From positions 1 to 64,000 of the forward strand of contig CANTFL010001457.1 of assembly GCA_947650285.1 (NCBI GenBank): 64,000 bases of DNA, in the 5' to 3' direction. A program made the position numbers and the translations under genes. Below, in pieces: positions 44,218 through 56,533 of this stretch. Positions within the stretch are counted from its first letter, which is position 1. Each line of letters opens with the position of its first letter. A model generated the notes under the pieces. That model saw only the letters and a program-made list of their open reading frames with translations. It was not told where the DNA came from and made no database searches. The stretch comes from Hyaloperonospora brassicae. Lineage: Eukaryota; Oomycota; Peronosporomycetes; Peronosporales; Peronosporaceae.

Positions 44218-46919
44218 ATGGTGACAAGCAACATGATCAAGGACGCTCCGATCCCTTCCAAGCCGAATGGACCAAGTGTGTGTCGAGGATGCCAAGAAGG
44301 GAAAATGGTCCAAAAACTATTCTTAAGCAACCGTGCCAAGCGTACCTACAACACCTTCGAGATGCTCCACTTCGACATCTGCGGACCCATGGGAGAAAAG
44401 TCTCTGGGTGGCAGCAAGTATCTGCTGCTGATCGTGGATGAAGCCAGCGGGTGCATGAAATGGTTCTGTCTGCATGCCAAGTCGGAGAGTGAAGAGTGCA
44501 TCAAGAAGTGCATCACGAGGGTCCAGACGCAGTTCAACAAGAAGGTCAAGTTTGTGCGACACGATGGAGCGCGTGAGTTTGCAAAGAACTCGCTTCAATA
44601 TTTCTACGAAGACGAAGCCATCGAACAGCAAACCACGGTGCCATACGCGCACCAAGACAACGGAACTGCTGAACGTGCGATTCGGACCATCGTCACAATT
44701 GGTCGCAGCATGCTCCATCATGCCAAGATGGACAAGCGCTTCTGGGCTGAAGCGGCAATGACAGCTGTCTATGTGAAGAACCGTCTGCCGTCACCCAAGA
44801 TCTCGCAAAAGACACCGTTCGAGATTGTCTACAATTCCAAGCCAAGTGCCAAGCACATGCACGTTTTCGGGTGCCAAGCATACATCTTGACCCCGAAGGA
44901 GAAACGACCCAAGTGGGATCCCAAGGCGAGTGCTGGATTGTTTTTAGGCTACGAAGAAGTGTCCAAGACGTATCGAGTTTACGACATCGATTCGGGGCAG
45001 GTGATGATGCGTCGCGATGTCAACTTCGATGAGTCGGTATTTAAACTTTCAATGCTGATCGCCGATGACGACGTTGATGGCCTGGACTTCAAATCGATCG
45101 ATCTTGATGATGAGGATCCGCGTCCCAGATACTTCCAACAAACAGGAAAGCGCAAGGCCCAAACCAGTCACGAAGATGAAGATTCATGTATGCCCCGAGC
45201 AGTGCGCCAACGACCCGGATTGGAAAAATCAAGCGCGCCGGATGACCGCTCGTCACGTCGAGCCAATGCAGACGAAGAAAGGAAGTCAGAAGAGCAACAT
45301 GACACACCGACTTCCCCCGCGTAGTGGCATGCGAGTGCAAATGCTGTCGAAGCGACAATGGATTTGTCGGAGCCGTCGACATTTGAAGAAGCAGTGGGTG
45401 GCCCGGACCAAGTACACTGGCGCAAGGCAATTGGTGCGGAGCCCGATTCAATGAAGCTTCGCGGCGTCATCCGTGCGGCCGAGTTACCCAACGGACAAAG
45501 CGCCATTGACACAAAGTGGGTCTTCAAGATCAAGCGCAAGGCGGATGGGTCAATCGATAAATACAAGGCACGACTTGTGGCCAAGGGCTTTTGCCAAAAG
45601 TACAGCATTGACTACACGGAGACATTCTCGCCCTTGTTCAAGTATGTGACGCTGCGAATGGTCATCGCCATCGCTAAACACTTTGGATGGCCCCTCGACC
45701 AGCTTGATGTGATGACTGCGTTCCTGTATGGTTCCTGTATGGAGTGATGAAGGAGAAAGTTTTCTTCGCCGTTCCCGAAGGCGTCAAGATGGACGGTGAT
45801 TTCGGCTGTCTCGAGTTGATCAAGGCGATCTACGGTCTCAAGCAAGCCTCACGTGTTTGGAACGAGACCTTCGACGAGTTCATACGCTCGATTGGTTTTC
45901 AAGCGCCAGTATTCGATCCGTGTCTCTACATCATGACTTCGGAAGACCATTGTCTTTTTGTGCTGGTCTACGTGGACGATGTCTTGGTGACTGGAAGCTC
46001 GCTCGAGCTGATTGCGCGCACCAAGAACGACCTCAAGACACGCTTCGAGATGACGGACAGCGGCAAGTGTGTGTTTGTCCTTGGTATCGAGCTATTGGAT
46101 GGTGAAGATGGCAGCGTGACGATGTGTCAGCGCCGTTATGTCGACGATATTCTCAAGCGCTTTGGAATGGATGAGTGCAAGGCTGTGGCAAGTCCTGTGG
46201 ACGTCAGCTCTCGACTGGTGTCGAGACACTCTGCAAGCAAGGTCGATGTTCCGTTCCGTGAAGCAGTTGGTGCTTTGACGACCGAAACGCGACCGGACAT
46301 CGCCTATGCTGTTAGCTTTGTGTCGCGTTTCATGGAGAATCCTCAAGAAGAGCACTGGGTTGCGGTCAAGCGCATCTTTCACTACCTAAAAGGCACCAAG
46401 ATGCATGGGATTTGCTACAAACCAAGTGCGAAGAGCGACTTCCGTGGATATTCGGATGCAGACTGGGCCGGTGACGTTGCTGATCGCAAGTCGACGTCTG
46501 GCTACGTCGTCATGGTACTTGGTGCGCCAGTGAGTCGGGGCAGCAAGAAACAACCAAGTGTTTCGTTGTCCACGAGTGAAGCTGAATACATCGCACTCAG
46601 CTTGGCGATTCAAGAGGGAAAGTGGATCCATCGTCTGCTTTGTGAGATCATGATGGCTGCCAACGAGTAAGGACCGGAGCTCGTCATACGTGAAGACAAT
46701 CAGTCGTGTATCAAGATGACGAAGAACCCAGTCAACCACGGCCGCGCCAAGAATATCGACATCAAGTACCATCACATCCGCGATGAGGTCAAGCGCGGTG
46801 AAGTGAAGCTCGATTACTGCGAGACGACGGTGATGTTGGCGGACATCGTGACGAAGGGACTTCACGGGCCACGCCACAAGGAGATGACGGCGGCTCTCGG
46901 GATTTGCGCGTGTACGAAT
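44218..46919 (+). pseudogene. pol: Array unit 5 pol
   Basis: Layout as in unit 3: 44218-45324 (TAG), 45358-45747 (duplication at 45721-45742), 45744-46670 (TAA), C-terminus to 46922. Private changes are G to W in MKWFCLH, A to D in AHQDNGTAER beside the catalytic Glu, and H to N in RAKNIDIK. These accumulate as expected of an unselected copy and distinguish it from assembly duplicates. Confidence 0.85.
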
Positions 46920-46929
46920 TGAGAGGGCG

Positions 46930-47229
46930 TGTTGAGGGTTACCGGTACAATACGAACTTAGCGCGTAGTTCTTACGGGATAGTTCTTAAGTCGTTAATCA
47001 CCTCAGAGATGATTAGACGCGTAGGATGATTGGACGCGTGTAAATCAGGTTGATTAGATGCACCATGTGATTGGATGCAGTATAGGGTAGGCAGAGTTAA
47101 GATCTATGTATCAATCACTTTCGAATCCTCCTTCTGCCGAGCAAGTGTTCTCTGCTCCGCTCCTCAAGCTTCTTCGCTCCCTCAGGTTTCTTCCGTTCTT
47201 CTCGTCACGTCTGTGCCATACCATCAACA
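46930..47229 (+). repeat. Array LTR 6
   Basis: A 300-bp type-1 LTR between units 5 and 6; the last LTR before the gap. Confidence 0.9.
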
Positions 47230-48670
47230 ATGGTGACAAGCAACATGATCAAGGACGCTCCGATCCCTTCCAAGCCGAATGGACCAAGTGTGTGTCGAGG
47301 ATGCCAAGAAGGGAAAATGGTCCAAAAACTATTCTTAAGCAACCGTGCCAAGCGTACCTACAACACCTTCGAGATGCTCCACTTCGACATCTGCGGACCC
47401 ATGGGAGAAAAGTCTCTGGGTGGCAGCAAGTATCTGCTGCTGATCGTGGATGAAGCCAGCGGGTGCATGAAAGGGTTCTGTCTGCATGCCAAGTCGGAGA
47501 GTGAAGAGTGCATCAAGAAGTGCATCACGAGGGTCCAGACGCAGTTCAACAAGAAGGTCAAGTTTGTGCGACACGATGGAGCGCGTGAGTTTGCAAAGAA
47601 CTCGCTTCAATATTTCTACGAAGACGAAGCCATCGAACAGCAAACCACGGTGCCATACGCGCACCAAGCCAACGGAACTGCTGAACGTGCGATTCGGACC
47701 ATCGTCACAATTGGTCGCAGCATGCTCCATCATGCCAAGATGGACAAGCGCTTCTGGGCTGAAGCGGCAATGACAGCTGTCTATGTGAAGAACCGTCTGC
47801 CGTCACCCAAGATCTCGCAAAAGACACCGTTCGAGATTGTCTACAATTCCAAGCCAAGTGTCAAGCACATGCGCGTTTTCGGGTGCCAAGCATACATCTT
47901 GACCCCGAAGGAGAAACGACCCAAGTGGGATCCCAAGGCGAGTGCTGGATTGTTTTTAGGCTACGAAGAAGTGTCCAAGACGTATCGAGTTTACGACATC
48001 GAGGCGGGGCAGGTGATGATGCGTCGCGATGTCAACTTCGATGAGTCGGTATTTAAACTTTCAATGCTGATCGCCGATGACGACGTTGATGGCCTGGACT
48101 TCAAATCGATCGATCTTGATGATGAGGATCCGCGTCCCAGATACTTCCAACAAACAGGAAAGCGCAAGGCCCAAACCAGTCACGAAGATGAAGATTCATG
48201 TATGCCCCGAGCAGTGCGCCAACGACCCGGATTGGAAGAATCAAGCGCGCCGGATGACCGCTCGTCACGTCGAGCCAATGCAGACGAAGAAAGGAAGTCA
48301 GAAGAGCAACATGACACACCGACTTCCCCCGCGTAGTGGCATGCGAGTGCAAATGCTGTCGAAGCGACAATGGATTTGTCGGAGCCGTCGACATTTGAAG
48401 AAGCAGTGGTTGGCCCGGACCAAGTACACTGGCGCAAGGCAATTGGTGCGGAGCCCGATTCAATGAAGCTTCGCGGCGTCATCCGTGCGGCCGAGTTACC
48501 CAACGGACAAAGCGCCATTGACACAAAGTGGGTCTTCAAGATCAAGCGCAAGGCGGATGGGTCAATCGATAAATACAAGGCACGACTTGTGGCCAAGGGC
48601 TTTTGCCAAAAGTACAGCATTGACTACACGGAGACATTCTCGCCCTTGTTCAAGTATGTGACGCTGCGAA
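47230..48670 (+). pseudogene. pol: Array unit 6 pol, cut by gap
   Basis: Integrase 47230-48336 has the intact DDE triad and ends at the shared TAG. RT begins at 48370 and is lost in the gap after FKYVTLR. The duplication site is not visible. Confidence 0.85.
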
Positions 48671-48770
48671 NNNNNNNNNNNNNNNNNNNNNNNNNNNNNN
48701 NNNNNNNNNNNNNNNNNNNNNNNNNNNNNNNNNNNNNNNNNNNNNNNNNNNNNNNNNNNNNNNNNNNNNN
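48671..48770. other. Assembly gap (100 N)
   Basis: Exactly 100 N, the usual placeholder for a gap of unknown size. Sequence on its left is + strand RT and on its right - strand RT of the same family, so the inversion point of the two arrays is not resolved. Confidence 0.95.
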
Positions 48771-50395
48771 TTGAGACCGTAGATCGCCTTGATCAACTCG
48801 AGACAATCGAAGGAGCACCGTCCATCTTGACGCCTTCAGGAACGACGAAGAACACTTGTTCCTTCATCACTCCATACAGGAACCATACAGGAACGCCGTC
48901 ACCACGTCGAGTTGGTCGATGGTCCATCCAAAATGCTTAGCGATGGCAATGACCATGCGCAGCGTCACGTACTTGAACAAGGGAGAGAATGTCTCCGTGT
49001 AGTCAATCCCGTACTTTTGGCAAAGCCCTTGGCCACAAGTCGTGCCTTGTATTTGTCAATTGATCCGTCCGCCTTGCGCTTGATCTTGAAGACCCACTTT
49101 GTGCCAATGGCGCGTTGTCCTTTAGGTAACTCGGCCGCGCGGATCACGCCACGAAGCTTCATCGATTCGAGCTCCGCACGAATGGCCTTACGCCAGTGTA
49201 CTTGGTCCGGGCCACCCACTGCTTCTTCAAAAGTCGACGGCTCCGACAAGTCCATTGCTGCTTCGACAGCATTTGCACTCGCATGCCAAAACGCGGGGGA
49301 AGTCGGTGTGTCATGTTGCTCTTCTGACTTCCTTTCTTCATCTCCATTGGCTCGACGTGATGAGCGGTCATCCGGCGCGCTTGATTCTTCCAATCCGGGT
49401 CGTTGGCGCACTGCTCGGGGCATACATGAATCTTCATCTTCGTGACTGGGTTGGGCCTTGCGCTTTCCTGTTTGTTGGAAGTACCTGGGACGCGGATCCT
49501 CATCATCAAGATCGATCGATTCGAAGTCCAGGCTATCAACGTCGTCATCGGTGGTTGGCGGTGAAAGTTTAAAGACGGACTCGTCAACGTTGACATCGCG
49601 ACTGATCATCACCTGCCCCGCTTCGATGTCATAAACTCGATACGTCTTGGACGCTTCTTCGTAGCCTAAAAACAATCCAGCACGCGCCTTGGGATCCCAC
49701 TTGAGCCGTTTCTCCTTCGGGGTCAAGATGTATACTTGACACCCGAAAACGCGCATGTGCTTGACACTTGGCTTGGAGTTGTAGACGATCTCGAACGGAG
49801 TCTTGTGCGAGATCTTGGGTGACGGCAGACGGTTCTTCACATGGACAGCCGTCATTGCCGCTTCGGCCCAGAAGCACTTGTCCATCTTGGCATGGTGGAG
49901 CATGCTGCGACCAATCGTGACGATGGTCCGAATGGCGCGTTCAGCCGTTCCGTTGGCTTGGTGTGCATATGGCACCGTGGTTTGCTGCTCAATGGCTTCG
50001 TCTTCGTAGAATTCTTGAAGCGAGTTGTTTGCAAACTCGCGGGCTCCGTCGTGTCGCACGAACTTGACCTTCTTGTTAAACTGCGTTTGGACCCTCTTGA
50101 TGTAATTCGGGTGATGCGCTCTTCACTCTCCGACTTGGCATGCGAGACAGAACCCTTTCATGCACCCACTGGCTTCGTCCACGATCAGCAGCAGATCTTG
50201 CTGCCACCCAGAACTTTTCTCCCATGGGTCCGCAGATGTCGAAGTGGAGCATCTCGAAGGTGTTGTAGGTACGCTTGGCACGGTTGCTTAAGAATAGTTT
50301 TTGGACCATTTTCCCTTCTTGGCATCCTCGACACACACTTGGTCCATTCGGCTTGGAAGGGATCGGAGCTCCTTGATCATGTTGCTTGTCACCAT
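48771..50395 (-). pseudogene. pol: Array unit m1 pol, cut by gap
   Basis: It starts at the LTR with ATGGTGACAAGC as in the + array, then a 1-nt loss breaks the first frame. 48965-50059 (364 codons) reads from RHDGAREF through NGTAERAI and an uninterrupted TSPAFWHAS into RT, ending after another 1-nt loss. The 11-bp duplication is present at 48872-48893, so the RT part is related to the + array while the Phe codon and LESMKLRG text match the m units. It looks mosaic. Confidence 0.8.
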
Positions 50396-50695
50396 TGTTG
50401 ACGGTATGGCACGGACGTGACGAGAAGAACGGAAGAGACCGGAGGGAGCGAAGAGGCTTGAGGAGCGGAGCAGAGAACACTTGCTCGGCAGAAGGAGGAT
50501 TCGAAAGTGATTGATTCATAGGTCTTAACTCTGCCTACCCTAGACTGCATCCAATCACATGGTGCATCTAATCAACCTGATTTACACGCGTCCAATCATC
50601 CTACGCGTCTAATCATCTCTGAGGTAATTACCGACGTAAGAACTATCCCGTAAGAACTACGCGCTAAGTTCGGATTGTACCGGTAACCCTCAACA
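50396..50695 (-). repeat. Array LTR m1
   Basis: A 300-bp type-1 LTR (ending CGTGCCATACCGTCAACA), flanked on its upstream side by the polypurine tract ttgagggggcg. Confidence 0.9.
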
Positions 50696-53335
50696 CGCCC
50701 CCTCAATTCGAACTCGCGCAGATCCCGAGAGCCGCCGTCATCTCCTTGTGGCGTGGCCCGTGAAGTCCCTTCGTCACGATGTCCGCCAACATCACCGTAG
50801 TCTCGCAATACTCGAGCTTCACTTCACCGCGCTTGACTTCATCGCGGATGTGATGGTACTTGATGTCGATATGCTTGGCGCGGCCGTGGTTGACTGGGTT
50901 CTTCGTCATCTTGATACACGACTGATTGTCTTCACGGATGACGAGCTCCGGTCCTTCCTCGTTGGCAGCCATCATGATCTCACAAAGCAGACGATGAATC
51001 CACTTGCCCTCTTGAATCGCCAAGCTGAGTGCGATGTATTCGGCTTCACTCGTGGACAACGAAACACTTGGCTGTTTCTTGCTGCCCCAACTCACTGGCG
51101 CACCAAGTAGCATGACGACGTACCCCGACGTCGACTTGCGGTCGGCAACGTCACCGGCCCAGTCTGCATCCGAATATCCACGGAAGTCGATCTTGTTGCT
51201 TGGCTTGTAGCAAATCCCATGCGTCTTGGTGCCTTTTAGGTAGCGAAAGATACGCTTGACCGCAACCCAGTGCTCTTCTTGAGGATTCTCCATGAACCGC
51301 GACACAAAGCTCACAGCATAGGCAATGTCCGGTCGCGTTGCGGTCGTCAGGTGCATCAAAGCACCAACTGCTTCACGAACGGAACATCGACCTTGCTTGC
51401 AGAGTGGCTCGACACCAGTCGAGAGCTGACGTCCACAGGACTTGCCACAGCCTTGCACTCATCCATTCCAAAGCGCTTGAGAATATCATCGACATAACGG
51501 CGCTGACACATCGTCACGCTGCCATCTTCGCCATCCAATAGCTCGATACCAAGCACAAATGCACACTTGCCGCTGTCCGTCATCTCGAAGCGTGTCTTGA
51601 GGTCGTTCTTGGTGCGCGCAATCAGCTCGAACGAGCTTCCGGTGACCAAGACGTCGTCCACGTAGACCAGTAGCAGAAAGACAATGGCCTTCCGAAGTCC
51701 TGATGTAGAGACACGGGTCGAATCCTGACGCTTGGAAACCAATCGAGCATATGAACTCGTCAAAGGTCTCGTTCCAAACACGCGAGGCTTGCTTTAGTCC
51801 GTAGATCGCCTTGATCAACTCGAGACAATCGAAAGCGCCGTCCATCTTGACGCCTTCAGGGACGACGCAGAACACTTGTTCCTTCATCACTCACAACCAT
51901 ACAGGAACGCAGTCACCACGTCAAGCTGGTCGATGGTCCATCCGAAGTGCTTAGCGATGGCGATGACCATTCGCAGCGTCACGTACTTGAACAAGGGCGA
52001 GAATGTCTCCGTGTAGTCGATCCCGTACTTTTGGCGAAAGCCCTTGGCCACAAGTCGTGCCTTGTACTTGTCGATTGATCCGTCCGCCTTGCGCTTGATC
52101 TTGAAGACCCACTTCGTGCCAATGGCGCTTTGTCCGTTAGGTAGCTTGGCCGCGCGGAAGACTCCACGAAGCCTCATCGATTCGAGCTCCGCACGAATGG
52201 CCTTACGCCAGTGTACTTGATCAGGGCCACCCACTGCTTCTTCAAAAGTCGGTGGCTCCGATAAGTCCATTGCTGCTTCGATAGCGTTTGCACTCGCATG
52301 CCAAAACACAGGGGAAGTCGATGTGTCATGTTGCTCTTCTGACTTCCTTTCTTCATCTTCATTGGCTCGACGTGATGAGCGGTCATCCGGCGCGCTTGAT
52401 TCTTCCAACCCGGGCCGTTGACGCACTGCTCGGGGCATACTTGCATCTTCATCTTCGTGACTGGGTTGGGCCTTGCGCTTTCCTGTTTGCTTTGAAGTAT
52501 CTGCGTTGACGCGGCGCCTCATCATCCAGCTCGAGTCGATTCGAAGTCCAGGTCATCAACGTCGTCATCGGTGGTTGGCGGCGAAAGTCCAAAGACGGAC
52601 TCGTCAAAGTTGACATCGCGACTGATCACCACCTGCCCCGCCTCGATGTCATAAACTCGATACGCCTTGGACGCTTCTTCGTAGCCCAAGAACAATCCAG
52701 TACGCGCCTTGGGATCCCACTTGAGTCGTTTCTCCTTCGGGGTCAAGATGTAAACTTGACACCCGAAAACCCGCATGTGCTTGACACTTGGCTTGGAGTT
52801 GTAGACGATCTCGAACGGAGTCTTGTGCAAGACCTTGGGTGACGGCAGACGGTTCTTGACATAGACAGCCGTCATTGCCGCTTCGGCCCAGAAGCGCTTG
52901 TCCATCTTCGCATGGTGGAGCATGCTGCGACCAATCGTGACGATGGTCCGAATGGCGCGCTCAGCAGTGCCGTTGGCTTGGTGCGCGTATGGCACCGTGG
53001 TTTGCTGTTCAATGCCTTCGTCTTCGTAGAAATCTTGAAGCGAGTTGGTTGCGAACTCGCGGGCTCCATCGTGTCGGACAAACTTGACCTTCTTGTTGAA
53101 CTGCGTCTGGACCCTCTTGATGTACTTCGTGTGATGCGGTCTTCACTCTCCGACTTGGCACGCGAGACAGAACCCCTTCATGCACCCGCTGGCTTCGTCC
53201 ACAATCAGCAGCAGATACTTGTGCCACCCAGAGACTTTTCTCCCATGGGCCGCAGATGTCAAAGTGGAGCATCTCGAAGGTGTTGTAGGTACGCTTGGCA
53301 CGGTTGTAGGAGGGGGGAAGGGAGGGAGGTGTCAC
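50696..53335 (-). pseudogene. pol: Array unit m2 pol
   Basis: The RNase H and C-terminus frame 50703-51458 is intact through NEEGPELVIREDNQ (no TAA). RT is split: 51887-52525 ends FLYGCE at a 5-nt insertion distinct from the 11-bp duplication; 51356-51890 holds the rest with YVDDVLVTG in a further frame. Integrase 52522-52995 keeps NGTAERAI. The LTR junction is followed by gtgaca and a CT-rich filler of about 25 nt before the AACCGTGCC of integrase, so the start is shorter than in m1. Confidence 0.8.
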
Positions 53336-53635
53336 TGTTGATGGTATGGCACGGACGTGACGAGAAGAACGGAAGAGACCGGAGGGAGCGAAGAGGCTTG
53401 AGGAGCGGAGCAGAGAACACTTGCTCGGCAGAAGGAGGATTCGAAAGTGATTGATTCATAGGTCTTAACTCTGCCTACCCTAGACTGCATCCAATCACAT
53501 GGTGCATCTAATCAACCTGATTTACACGCGTCCAATCATCCTACGCGTCTAATCATCTCTGAGGTAATTACCGACGTAAGAACTATCCCGTAAGAACTAC
53601 GCGCTAAGTTCGGATTGTACCGGTAACCCTCAACA
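53336..53635 (-). repeat. Array LTR m2
   Basis: A 300-bp type-1 LTR between units m2 and m3. Confidence 0.9.
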
Positions 53636-56248
53636 CGCCCCCTCAATGCGAACTCGCGCAGATCCCGAGAGCCGCCGTCATCTCCTTGTGGCGTGGCCCG
53701 TGAAGTCCCTTCGTCATGATGTCCGCCAACATCACCGCCGTCTCGCAGTACTCGAGCTTCACTTCACCGCGCTTGACCTCATCGCGGATGTGATGGTACT
53801 TGATGTCGATATGCTTGGCGCGGCCGTGGTTGACCGGGTTCTTCGTCATCTTGATACACGACTGATTGTCTTCACGGATGACGAGCTCCGGTCCTTCCTC
53901 GTTGGCAGCCATCATGATCTCACAAAGCAGACGATGAATCCACTTGCCCTCTTGAATCGCCAAGATGAGTGCGATGTATTCGGCTTCACTCGTGGACAAC
54001 GAAACACTTGGCTGTTTCTTGCTGCCCCAACTCACTGGCGCACCAAGTAGCATGACGACGTACCCCGACGTTGACTTGCGGTCGGCAAGGTCACCGGCCC
54101 AGTCTGCATCCGAATATCCACGGAAGTCGATCTTGGTGCTTGGCTTGTAGCAAATCCCATGCGTCTTGGTGCCTTGTAGGTAGCGAAGGATACGCTTGAC
54201 CGCAACCCAGTGCTCTTCTTGGGGATTCTCCATGAACCGCGACACATAGCTCACAGCGAAGGCAATGTCCGGGCGCGTTGCGGTGGTCAGGTGCATCAAA
54301 CGCACCAACAGCTTCACAGAACGGAAGCATCGACCTTGCTTGCAGAATCGCTTGACACCAGTCGAGAGCTGACGTCGACAGGACTTGCCACAGCCTTGCA
54401 CTCATCCATTCCAAAGCGCTTGAGAATGTCGTCGACATAACGGCGCTGACACATCGTCACGCTTCCATCTTCGCCATCCAATAGCTCGATACCAAGCACA
54501 AATGCACACTTGCCGCTGTCAGTCATCTCGAAGCGTGTCTTGAGGTCGTTCTTGGTGCGCGCAATAAGCTCGAATGAGCTTCCGGTGACCAAGACGTCGT
54601 CCACGTAGACCAGCACAAAAAGACATTGCCCTTCCGAAGTCATGATGTAGAGACACGGGTCGAATCCTGACGCTTGGAAACCAATCGAGCGTATGAACTC
54701 GTCAAAGGTCTCGTTCCAAACACGCGAGGCTTGCTTGAGTCCGTAGATCGCCTTGACCAACTCGAGACAGTCGAAAGCACCGTCCATCTCGACGCCTTCA
54801 GGGACGACGCAGAACACTTTCTCCTTCATCACACCATACAGGAACGCCGTCACCACGTCGAGCTGGTCGAGGGGCCATCCGAAGTGCTTAGCGATGGCGA
54901 TGACCATGCGCAGCGTCACGTACTTGACCACGGGCGAGAATGTCTCCGTGTAGTCAATCCCGTACTTTTGGCGAAAGCCCTTGGCCACAAGTCGTGCCTT
55001 GTATTTGTCGATTGATCCATCCGCCTTGCGCTTGATCTTGAAGACCCACTTCGTGCCAATGGCGCTTTGTCCGTTGGGTAGCTTGGCCGCACGGAAGACA
55101 CCACGAAGCTTCATTGATTCGAGCTCCGCACGAATTGCCTTGCGCCAGTGTACTTGATCCGGACCACCCACTGCTTCTTCAAATGTCGATGGCTCGGACA
55201 AATCCACTGCTGCTTCGATAGCATTTGCACTCGCATGCCAAAACGCAGGGGAAGTCGATGTGTCATGTTGCTCTTCCGACTTCCTCTTCTTCATCTCCAT
55301 TGGCTCGACGTGATGAGCGGTCATCCGGCGCGCTTGATTCTTCCAATCCGGGCCGTTGGCGCACTTGCGCGGGGCATACTTGCATCTTCATCCTCGTGAG
55401 TGGGTTGGGCCTTGCGCTTTCCCGTTTGTTTGAAGTATCTGGGACGCGGGGCTTCATCATCCAGCTCGAGGTCGATTCGAAGTCCAGGCCATCAACGTCG
55501 TCATCGGCGATCAGCATCGAAAGTCCAAAGACCGACTCATCGAAGTTGACATCGCGACTGATCATCACCTGCCCCGCCTCGATGTCGTAAACTCGATACG
55601 CCTTGGACGCTTCTTCGTAGCCCAAAAACAATCAAGCACGCGCCTTGGGATCCCACTTGAGTCGTTTCTCCTTCGGGGTCAAGATGTAGGCTTGGCACCC
55701 GAACACACGCATGTGCTTGACACTTGGCTTGGAATTGTAGACAATCTCAAACGGTGTTTTGTGCGAGATCTTGGGTGACGGCAGACGGTTCTTCACATAG
55801 ACAGCCGTCATTGCCGCTTCAGCCCAGAAGCGCTTGTCCATCTTGGCATGATGGAGCATGCTGCGACCGATTGTGACGATGGTCCGAATCGCGCGTTCAG
55901 CAGTTCCGTTGGCTTGATGCGCGTATGGCACCGTGGTTTGCTGCTCGATGCCTTCGCCTTCGTAGAAATCTTGAAGCGAGTTCGTTGCAAATTCGCGCGC
56001 TCCATCGTGTCGCACAAACTTGACCTTCTTGTTGAACTGCGTCTGGACCCTCGTGATGTACTTCGTGTGATGCACTCTTCACTCTCCGACTTGGCATGAA
56101 GACAAAATCCCTTCATGCACCCGCTGGCTTCGTCCACAATCAGCAGCAGGTACTTGCTGCCACCCAGAGATTTTTCTTCCATGGGCCCGCAGATGTCAAA
56201 GTGGAGCATCTCGGAGGTGTTGTAGGTACGCTTGTCACGGTTGCTAGG
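53636..56248 (-). pseudogene. pol: Array unit m3 pol
   Basis: 54314-55324 (336 codons) reads RT without the 11-bp duplication: QLDVVTAFLYGVMKEK joins directly and YVDDVLVTG follows. A frameshift near 54330 passes to RNase H and C-terminus 53643-54401. Integrase 55632-56075 keeps RHDGAREF and NGTAERAI. TGA replaces Gly at 55632-55634 (RAGLFLGY becomes RA-stop). The start CCTAGCAACCGTGAC lies directly at the LTR end. Confidence 0.82.
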
Positions 56249-56533
56249 TGTTGAAACTTGAGCGGGAGGCGAAGAATAAACGGAGCGGAGAGACCGGAGA
56301 GAACGAAGCGGAGAACACTTGCTCGGCAGAAGGAGGATTCGAAAGTGATTGATTCATAGGTCTTAACTCTGCCTACCCTAGACTGCATCCAATCACATGG
56401 TGCATCTAATCAACCCGATTTACACGCGTCCAATCATCCTACGCGTCTAATCATCTCTGAGGTAATTACCGACGTAAGAACTATCCCGTAAGAACTACGC
56501 GCTAAGTTCGGATTGTACCGGTAACCCTCAACA
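56249..56533 (-). repeat. Array LTR m3
   Basis: A 285-bp type-2 LTR (ending CTCAAGTTTCAACA, as in B1), carrying the tctgccgagcaag version of the central segment typical of type 1. It therefore looks recombinant between the two types. Confidence 0.88.

Larger units (their letters stand above)
31868..48670 (+). mobile_element. Tandem LTR/partial-pol array, + strand
   Basis: Six LTRs start at 31868, 34878, 37891, 40906, 43918 and 46930, giving periods of 3010, 3013, 3015, 3012 and 3012 bp. Each is followed by pol truncated to begin at MVTSNMIKD of the integrase zinc-finger region, and each pol runs into the next LTR through a polypurine tract. Adjacent units share one LTR. No unit has gag, protease or a primer-binding site. 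The last unit runs into the assembly gap. Units differ by a few substitutions and indels, so they are real separate copies. Confidence 0.9.

Noticed and set aside
29026..48670. Stop codon reassignment or programmed readthrough to explain recurring TAG and TAA
   Set aside because: All three stops occur as interruptions, at sites where sister copies have ordinary sense codons (Phe, Glu, Trp, Gly); shared descent explains recurrence.
31868..48670. Tandem array as pure assembly artefact
   Set aside because: Units carry private substitutions and indels (for example the 3-bp gain in LTR 3 and residue changes in unit 5), so at least several are separate copies; exact number still depends on reads.
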